DNA of 64,000 bases, taken from positions 1 through 64,000 of the forward strand of contig JAFEMH010001485.1 of the NCBI GenBank assembly GCA_022495995.1. The letters are read 5' to 3'. The position numbers were made by a program, and so were the translations under genes. The first letter of the stretch is position 1, and every line of letters starts with the position of its first letter. Below are positions 57,200 to 64,000 of this stretch, one piece after another. Source of the DNA: Adenophora triphylla var. japonica. Taxonomy: Eukaryota > Streptophyta > Magnoliopsida > Asterales > Campanulaceae. The notes below the pieces were generated by a model. It had not been told where the DNA came from and did not search any database. It saw nothing but the letters and a program-made list of their open reading frames with translations.

Positions 57200-57411
57200 G
57201 CATGCGCGGGCCTTAGCCTTAGCTTGATGGTTAGAGTTCATGGCTTTCAATCTGGAGGTTATGGGTTCGATTCCCCCACCAGTGATTAGAGGGAATGATA
57301 TTGCCCTCCCTAGTATAACTAAGGCGCCTCTGTGAAGTACATCAAGGAAAGAGCGGTGAAATGTGTTGATCCCCTTTTAAAAAGAAGGAAAGAAGAAAAA
57401 AAAAGAAAAAA
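57200..57411 (+). mobile_element. tRNA-derived SINE
   Basis: RNA polymerase III box A (TAGCTTGATGGTTAGAG, about 57219) and box B (GGTTCGATTCCC, about 57266) lie near the start. The 3' end is A-rich. A perfect 16-bp direct repeat (AAAGTGGCATAAGTGT) flanks it at 57184-57199 and 57412-57427, the target-site duplication of LINE-assisted insertion. Length is 212 bp. Confidence 0.85.
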
Positions 57412-57765
57412 AAAGTGGCATAAGTGTAATGTAAAGAAAATTTAGGAGCATTTATAATAATATTACGAATATAATTAGTCCGTCAATTTAAAAATCTTCC
57501 GTCATGACAGCCCATCCTACAATATAAATGAGACGCAATGAGATAGTATGCTTTAATCTCGTATAAAAGTGGGTCTATTTGAAACAATTTGAATGAGGAC
57601 AAAGTGGGATGATATGGGACTGGATGTCCCGCATTTTTTTCTATTTTTAGTTTTTATTTTATTTTTTAACCTTAAAATAATGCCTTTTTATGTTCCCAAT
57701 TTGATATTTTGACATCATTTCAGTTGAATTCTGATTTTATGATATTAACATTCACAAAAAATTAT

Positions 57766-58121
57766 ACCCCCTCCATTCCACTTCAAAGTGTCCATGGTAT
57801 AATTTCATGATTTTTAAGAAATCTTTAAAGAATTGATAAAGAATTGAAAGTGGGTAGAAGATTAGATGAGAGAATGTAAAAATTAAAAATATTTGATATG
57901 AGAGAGAATGAGTGGGAGAAATGATAAGTTAATGAATAATTTTTTTTTAAATATGTTAAAATTATAAGGGTATAATGAATGGTTTTTTTGTAAATATATA
58001 AACATTATGAGGATATAAATGTTCGAAATACTGTTCACATATTTTTATTTATGGAATGGACACTTTGAAGTGGATCGTCCTGAAAAGAAAAGTGGACAGT
58101 TTGAAGTGGGTCGGAGGAAGC
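57766..58121. mobile_element. MITE with TCCACTTCAAAGTGTCCA ends
   Basis: The left end CCCCTCCATTCCACTTCAAA is matched in reverse at the right (TTTGAAGTGGGTCGGAGG), with a second partial copy of the inner end (GGACACTTTGAAGTGG, 58060). It is AT-rich inside. It resembles the widespread TACTCCCTCCGTCC-type MITEs. Confidence 0.55.
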
Positions 58122-58382
58122 AGTTGTTTTTTTTTTATAAAAGATACACAAGTTAAAATTAACTTAACTTAATTGTATAAAAACTCTCTTAATTAATTAT
58201 GACGTGTTTTCTTGTCTTTGCATTTACTTGTATTGACACGTGTTGAGTTGGAATAAGACGGTAGAGAGAGTTTCGGCCCGGAAAAAAATTGGGATGTCTC
58301 ATCCCATTTCGCAAAATTACGGAATTTAATAAATCAGTCCCAATTTCCATCTACCAAATTGACAGCTCCAAATATAATTATA

Positions 58383-58772
58383 CTAGAATAAAATAAGTCC
58401 GTGTCCGAGGACACGTTATATTTTTATATTTTTAATTAAGTTCGTGTTTGAGGACACGTTTTTTTTTAGAGTAAGTTTTGGGAGAAATCAGTTTCTCCAT
58501 AAATTATAAAAAGTCCAATTTTTTTCAACTTGCAAATATTTGACGAATATAAGATCAGTTTAAAAAAACAGGACTTTTTATAACTTAGGGAGAAACTAGT
58601 TTCCCCCAAAATATTGTGTTTTTTTTAAGGATAAAATTTAATTTAAAAAAAAAAATTTAAGAACAAAATAAAAAATAAACAAAATAGTAAGAGCAAAATG
58701 AGAATTTCAGCCATTAAAACTATTCATTCAACTTTCACTTCCTTATCTCATTTATACCATTTATACTATAGA
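58383..58772 (-). mobile_element. small Helitron, copy 2, interrupted by a MULE-type MITE
   Basis: On the minus strand it starts TCTATAGTATAAATGG after an A (58772) and ends CTAG before a T (58383). Hairpins CGTGTCCTCGGACACG (58400-58415) and CGTGTCCTCAAACACG (58443-58458) lie before the end. A MULE-like MITE sits within it at 58477-58611. Confidence 0.65.
58477..58611. mobile_element. 135-bp MULE-like MITE
   Basis: The ends form a ~38-bp inverted repeat (TTGGGAGAAATCAGTTTCTC and, reversed, TTGGGGGAAACTAGTTTCTC, both followed by ...TTATAAAAAGTCC). The GAGAAA...TTTCTC core resembles the termini of the Pack-MULE at 54193-55100. Target duplication not resolved. Confidence 0.6.
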
Positions 58773-58796
58773 TGATCAAATAAATATCTAGATTCG

Positions 58797-59045
58797 CTAA
58801 CACACTCTGTCGCATCTTGCGGGTTTCACAGCCGAGGAGATAAAGGTTTCTCTCTCCTTCCAATTCTCTCTCTCTCTCTCTCTCTCTCTAGTTTTAGCTT
58901 TGGATCCCAAAATCTAGGGTTCTTATTATTAGTGTCTAATTACACTCTTTTTGGGTGAAACTTGTTAGATCAATTGATTTATTTTAGTCTTCAACTTGCT
59001 GCTGATTCTTCAAGAATTACGTCCGTGTTTTAGCTCAATCAACAG
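58797..59045 (+). promoter_or_regulatory. 5' leader exon of the DCD gene, with CT repeat
   Basis: This stretch includes a (CT)n run (58862-58891), frequent in plant 5' leaders, and ends at the donor CAACAG/GTCAGT. The transcription start is not fixed by the sequence. A ~30-bp segment here (TAACACACTCTGTCGCATC at 58799) is repeated in diverged form at about 57130. Confidence 0.55.
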
Positions 59046-59982
59046 GTCAGTTAATTAAGATGATTACTGCGATTTTTACTTCTTGCTTAATTTTAGAATT
59101 GCGTTGACAATTTTGTTGATTTTTGTCGAGTTTGTACTCATCAAAGGTAGTGTTATGTTTGAATTTCAATGTTTTTCGAGTTAATTGGGGGTGTTAGGGT
59201 TTAATTTCTCGAAATGTTGGTTGATTTTGGGTGGAAACTCGTCTGGAGCTGTTGGGAATGCTGCTGCATGTTCTCCTCCAAAGATTGGGTTTTTACTCAT
59301 TTTTAGCATTTGATTTTAAGTTGACAGTGTCGAAGTTTATTTTGGTCTCAGGCTTTCGATTATCTGGAGCTTTAGGGTTTTTACATTTTGGCGTTAGCTT
59401 TGGTGGATTTGGTTGAAATTTGGCAATTGAAGTTCTCTTCCTTTTCAATTGTTTAAGGTTTAGTATTGAGCTCTAATTGCTTATTTGATTGCAAGGATTC
59501 TGATTTTGTTGTAAAGATTTTGATGTATTTCTGTCCCTCCCTGGCTCTCTCAGTGGGGTGGGGAGTATTGTAAAGATCTCAATGAGGGTCCAAAATATAT
59601 ATATGAGTATATATTTCTGCCTGTCTTATTCTAATGAGTGATGATCTAGCTAGTAGTTTTCTGGTTGTCTGTAGGCTCTTTCAAAACTTGAACCGGTGTT
59701 TTCAGAAACAAATGATGTACTGCTAGCTCTATGATTGTCTTCCATTTATCATAATGTACTTTGATTGCATAAACTTTCATATTCTGATAATTACAGTAAT
59801 TATTTTGAGCTATTATGAGTTCCCTTGTGCAACTTTTCTTTCCTTTGCTATCTACATCTACTTTTATGAGTTTATCTCCTTCTAATTATCTAAAGACTGG
59901 TTGAATGCATTATTGAGTTTTTTGCTCTAAATTTTTCCCTTGGGGGAGTTGTGTTTGATTCGTGCCAATTGGATTATGCAGC

Positions 59983-62250
59983 ATGGAGAATATGCAAAGC
60001 TACTGGCAACTGGGCGATGATCTTCGGGGGCAAACAAAAGTCATGGAAGATCACAAATGGCTAGTGGCGGCATCAAAGTTGGCTGAGCAAACAAGGTCCA
60101 AGGGTGAGCGAAGGAATAATCTGGATCTCTCAAAGGCTCCAGCTGAGATGAGGCCAAGGGATAATCTTGGCTTTCAGGAAGATAACAAATTTGAGTCACT
60201 TAATTTCAACATGCTAAATTTGGATTTGAAGATGACTGAGAATATGGCCAAAAGTTCCCTTAGGAATGGCTCATACAATATGAATGCTTTGTATCAGAAA
60301 AGCAATGGCAACTTTATGGGAAATGTGGCTGCTAGCAAATACAGCGGAAACAACCACGTCAAGGAGCTCAACACCATGAACAATCACAACAACAATAGCA
60401 ACAGTGAAAACGTTAATATGAGCAGCACCGCTGACAAGAGATTTAAGACTTTGCCCGCTGCTGAGACGCTACCAAGGAATGAGGTTCTTGGTGGATACAT
60501 CTTTGTTTGTAACAATGACACAATGCAGGAAGATTTAAAACGGCAGCTATTTGGTAAGAGATTTAACATGGCACAAGATTTTCCTATGATATGTTTTTTG
60601 AACTCTTAAAAAAGATGTGGCGGGTATATTTTCTGCAGGTTTACCGCCAAGATATAGGGACTCAGTTCGAGCAATTACTCCAGGGTTACCCCTGTTTCTC
60701 TACAACTACACTACTCACCAGCTGCATGGTATCTTTGAGGTTAGACTCAACCTTTACTAAGTTCCATTGATAGCTTTAACTTTAAAAGTATGGTTTGCTA
60801 TTTAATACTCCCCTGTCCCACCTTAAGTTACAAAAATTTCCATTTGGATGTCCCATTCATTGTTACAATATCCCAAAATGGTAACTTAATACTACTTTTT
60901 TATTAATGGGCCCCACTTGTCATACTCACAACAACTATCCACTTACTATACTCTACCCTACTTTCTCTTTCCTAGCCCACTATCCACACAACACCTTAAT
61001 ATAATACAAGTTCCTTATATTATATGAGAAGTGAGTGAGGTTCATAATTGGGTTCTCCAACTCTTATTTATAAATGTTGTCTTTGAGTGTACAACCTTCT
61101 TAAACATGACTTTCCAGTTTGGGCATGATAATATCTTCTCTCTACCAGAGAAAAACATGGAGATTAAGAGTCTCTTTCCGGTGTTTAAACTCTTTAACTG
61201 CCTCCAGGGTAGGAATGAAACATATACTTTTGCAAGTGTTAGTGGTTTGACAACTGACTGAAGCATATCTTCCTTGAACTGATCTCTTGTAGGCAACAAC
61301 TTTTGGTGGTTCAAACATTGATCCAACTGCTTGGGAGGACAAAAAGTGCAAAGGCGAGTCAAGGTTCCCTGCTCAGGTAAAGCATGTATTTATTTAATTT
61401 ATCTTTGTTATTGCTCATGTTTCAAGAGGATTATTTATTAAAGTTCTAATTTCCTACTCAATCAGGTAAGGATCCGCATAAGGAAAATCTGCAAGGCCCT
61501 AGAGGAAGATGCTTTCAGGCCAGTTTTGCATCACTATGATGGCCCCAAGTTTCGTCTGGAGTTGTCAATCCCAGAGGTGCGTCGAAAACCAGGAATTAAA
61601 TTACTCTCTTCGTCCCAAATTTAATGTCCCGCGACTTTTTTTGGTCATTTTAGTTGAACTTTGACCAAAAAGATATGACAATTTAATTATCTTCATGTCA
61701 TTCAATAAATGGTTGTTGATGCACCAATAGAAACACTATCGGGAACTAAATTACATGAAGATAATTTGATAAATATTTTTTCATAAAATATTGGTGAAAG
61801 TTCAATTAAGTTGACCAAAAAAATCAAGGTGCAAAGTTTAGTTTTAGAATAGAGGGAGGTATATGAAGTTATTGTTTGTAATGGACTAGCCTAAGCCCGT
61901 GTCCAAGGCCACGTTTTTTGTTTTTTTTTTTAATTTTTTTTTAATTTAATTTTTTTTTTAAATATGCCCGTGTCCAAGGCCACATTTTTTTAAAACTATT
62001 TTTTTTTTTAAAAAAAATTAATTTAATTTTTTTTTTAAGGGCAAAATGGGAAAGGAAGTGAATAATGAGGGCAAAATGGTCATTTTCGCGAATGAAACTA
62101 TTCACACCACTGTTCAAAACAATGGTGTGAATTATACTATAGATATGTCGGTTGTGTATTTCTTTCAACTGCGAGTGGTGAAATTCTAATCGTTTCTCTA
62201 TATTGCAGACATTGGACTTGTTAGATCTCTGTGAACAAGCCGGCGTTTAG
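59983..62250 (+). CDS. DCD-domain N-rich protein (NRP-type), five coding exons
   Basis: Coding exons 59983-60553, 60639-60739, 61293-61376, 61466-61576, 62209-62250 (571+101+84+111+42 nt) give 302 residues. All introns are GT-AG, and a 936-bp intron (59046-59981) splits the 5' leader, so the ATG lies one base after the acceptor. The N-terminal half is Asn/Ser/Lys-rich (NTMNNHNNNSNSENVN, about residues 130-150). The C-terminal ~130 residues are the plant Development-and-Cell-Death domain (LGGYIFVCNNDTMQEDLKRQ, LPPRYRDSVRAI, PLFLYNY, HGIFEATTFGG, FPAQVRIRI, end LDLLDLCEQAGV). Domain layout and length match soybean NRP-A/NRP-B and Arabidopsis NRP1, known in stress and cell-death signalling. It appears intact. 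Introns 3 and 5 hold a MITE-like stretch, a MITE and a Helitron. Confidence 0.93.
60812..61040. mobile_element. MITE-like sequence in intron 3 of the DCD gene
   Basis: AATACTCCCCTGTCCCACC at the left resembles the TACTCCCTCCGTCCC end of Stowaway-type MITEs, followed by the TTAAGTTA/ACAAAAATTTCCATTT body common to that family. The opposite inverted end is not found, so it is a truncated or decayed copy. Confidence 0.4.
61604..61859. mobile_element. Stowaway-type MITE in intron 5 of the DCD gene
   Basis: Ends CTCTCTTCGTCCC and, reversed, CCTCCCTCTATTC, flanked by TA (61602-61603, 61860-61861). The body contains GTTGAACTTTGACCAAA and its rough reverse complement. Same family type as 63079-63311. 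Confidence 0.65.
61886..62143 (-). mobile_element. small Helitron, copy 3, in intron 5 of the DCD gene
   Basis: Minus strand: TCTATAGTATAATTC start after an A (62143), CTAG end before a T (61886). Hairpin words CGTGGCCTTGGACACG (61898-61913, and again at 61969) with long T runs lie before the end. It sits 66 bp before the last exon's acceptor. Confidence 0.65.
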
Positions 62251-62640
62251 ATCTCAGCCGCCATTCTAGTGGAGTTTCTCGCGTAAGAGAAGTGTACTAG
62301 TGTATCATGTGGGCTGTCTAGGGTGGGTCCTATGGTGGAAATAGAGCTGTATTTTCTTCACAGATTTTCCGTAGACAGCGTAAGCTTGGGCGTAAGTCTA
62401 GTTTGTGGTAACTTGTGAAGAAGTAATATGGCCAGCCAAATAACTATGGTGCTGTGTGAGGTAGTAGAATGTGTTATTTTGTACCTTTGTAATCTTAAAG
62501 CATCTTGGAAAGAACATTGGCTGTTGTGTTATGGTAAAGTCCTCATAAGAGGACGACCTTGTTATTCTCTCGTGAATTCTATCTTTGCAATGGATGTAAT
62601 TTTCCAGGCAGCAATTTTCTAGGCTACCCAGAACCCAGAT
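62251..62640 (+). other. 3' untranslated region of the DCD gene (approximate)
   Basis: Sequence following the stop. TTTGTACCTTTGTAATC (about 62477) and ATGGATGTAATTTTCC (about 62590) are the nearest plant-like polyadenylation contexts. The end is not resolvable. From 62641 to 63078 I see only a short GGCCAAAAATCACACCCACG-type repeat (about three times, 62851-62925). Confidence 0.4.
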
Positions 62641-63078
62641 TACTCAATCAGCTTTCCTTCAGCAATATGTCAGCCTTCCCCAGCCTCCCGCCTTGCCCGA
62701 GAAGATCAACCATGCCAATTTAGTGCTGTAAGGCTGAATGCCATAAGCAAGCTACTTGCTTAAGTTGAAAGCTTCTCAACTGAAGGGAATCAATTTACCA
62801 TGACAAGAAGCAGACAAATAGCCTTGTTCATATATATGAGCCAACGCCATAGCAAAAATCACACCCACGAATGAATTTGGGGCCAAAAATCACAGCCACG
62901 AATGGCCAAAAATCACACCCACGGGCCACGAGTGACTTTGGGACATGGATAGTGTGTCTGCATAGCAGCCGAGCAAATTTCTGAAATAACACAATGGATG
63001 AGATGAGGGGAAATTAAAAAATGTTAGAAAAAACCCAACATGAGTTGTGAGTTTATGTTCTAGTAGGCTAGTTGCATA

Positions 63079-63311
63079 CTCCCTCCGTCCCAAAATGTTT
63101 TTCTCATTTGACTTTTTTGTTGAACTTTGACCACAAATATATGACAATTTAATTATGTTCATGAAATTCTAAAAATTCCTATTGATTCACCATTAATAAT
63201 ATTATCAACAACAACTTTTAGAATTTCATGAACATGATTAATCTCTCATAAATTTGTGGTCAAAATTCAACAAAAAAGTCAAATGAGACAAATATTTTGG
63301 GACGGAGGGAG
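63079..63311. mobile_element. Stowaway-type MITE
   Basis: Near-perfect inverted ends: CTCCCTCCGTCCCAAAATGT at the left and its counterpart TTTTGGGACGGAGGGAG at the right, flanked by TA (63077-63078, 63312-63313). The inner parts also pair (TGGTCAAAATTCAAC / GTTGAACTTTGACCA), so the element can fold into one long hairpin. Confidence 0.85.
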
Positions 63312-63690
63312 TATTATAGTAGATGATGTACATGTTATAATAGATTAGTCCAACTGCATCGCATTCAGAATAGACTTATCCAGAACAGAACCATTTCACG
63401 AAAAGGAGCCAAGTCAATGCACACTGGTTATGAGCAATACCATCAAATTTATTACATGAATTCCTCAAATAATGCCAAAATACAGGTTTGATCAAACCAA
63501 GAAAGAAAATCTATCAAGAGAAAAAGAAACAACTAGTTACACCGCCATCAAAGATTACAAAATACAGGTTAGATCATCAAAACATAATTAGGATCATAAA
63601 CCCAAAAATATGTGACAATAGTTACTCTAACCTAGCAAACATTAGCCGCATAAGCTCCATCATCTTTCTTCAAGTACAAACCTTTCGGTT

Positions 63691-64000
63691 CATTCCACCA
63701 GCTCTTTCAAGTGGAGTTTTCACGAAATCAGCCAATTGACGAGATAATTGCTGGTGATACAAAGCTCCGGCAGACTCTTTTGTCACCGGAGATGCGATTC
63801 CGACGCTGCATCCCTTCTTTCGAGCCTATTTCCTTTTCGTTTGTTGAATTCGATTGATTGCTTGATCCGGATAGGAGTTTTGACCTCATTTTCTCAGCCA
63901 GAATCACCATTTCCTTAGCTTTACTCATCAAAGCATTCAAATCCTGAAATCCATCCTGCTAGCTCTTATCAGTGCTCTCCCACATTTCTTGTTCCTTCCT
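63691..64000 (-). pseudogene. VPS36: VPS36 (ESCRT-II) fragment, broken
   Basis: Minus strand from the window end: RKEQEMWESTDKS, stop (TAG, 63961-63959), [31 protein letters not shown], then after a small deletion with frameshift at about 63804, [37 protein letters not shown]. This is the start of the winged-helix region of plant VPS36, an ESCRT-II subunit that sorts ubiquitinated membrane proteins into endosomes. Homology ends after GGM at 63691. The stop, the deletion and the abrupt end show a pseudogene. It continues beyond the window on the right. No intron is seen in this stretch. Confidence 0.8.

Noticed and set aside
57219..57280. tRNA gene
   Set aside because: Box A and box B are present but no cloverleaf closes. 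The A-rich tail and 16-bp flanking duplication make it a SINE.

Overview
This window is nuclear DNA of a flowering plant, almost certainly a eudicot. The evidence is a spliced plant-specific DCD-domain gene with GT-AG introns, Ty3 (Tat-type) and Ty1 (SIRE-type) LTR retrotransposons, CACTA, Mutator, PIF/Harbinger, Helitron, SINE and Stowaway-type elements, and fragments of typical plant genes (RIN2/RIN3-like, MSH6, RING-CH, PP2A catalytic subunit, VPS36). I cannot name a species. Nothing looks bacterial, organellar or viral. All calls come from reading the sequence; no database search was run.

Layout. 1-4614: the right part of a CACTA transposon carrying exon/intron pieces of several host genes. 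4615-6138: the start of a minus-strand Ty3 element (gag, primer site, LTR), cut by that CACTA. 6139-11260: LTR material of a second minus-strand family with a coiled-coil ORF, split by a complete 2.0-kb non-autonomous CACTA (8277-10285, 3-bp duplication TCG). 11270-17507: a decayed minus-strand Tat-like Ty3 polyprotein whose 5' LTR resumes at 48378.

17508-48377 is a two-level insertion into that LTR. A Tat/Ogre-like Ty3 element (17513-48372, target duplication GATAT) carries sense gag/protease/RT/integrase relics, two antisense genes (one with two clean in-frame introns) and 1.6 kb of tandem repeats before its 3' LTR. A younger SIRE-type Ty1/copia element (29624-40092, duplication AGAAC, two 991-bp LTRs) sits inside its integrase. 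None of these elements has an intact polyprotein. The SIRE is closest, with two frameshifts and three in-frame stops.

49301-53849: two 2.2-kb PIF/Harbinger derivatives in inverted orientation, forming a giant palindrome. 54183-55110: a probable Pack-MULE carrying the first PP2A exon and an array of a GGATATCC palindrome. 55111-58800: AT-rich intergenic DNA with a SINE, Helitrons and MITEs. 58800-62640: the only apparently intact host gene, a 302-residue NRP-type DCD-domain protein in six exons (one non-coding), with transposons in its introns. 63691-64000: a broken VPS36 (ESCRT-II) fragment.

The least explained signals are DNA/RNA structures. First, a ~50-nt double-palindrome module (AGTGTTGCC, AGTGTTGCC, GGCAACACT, GGCAACACT) occurs at about a dozen places in the SIRE element, in coding and non-coding DNA and in different reading frames. 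Second, the Tat LTRs hold three consecutive arrays of short stem-loops whose stems vary with compensating changes while the loops stay nearly constant.
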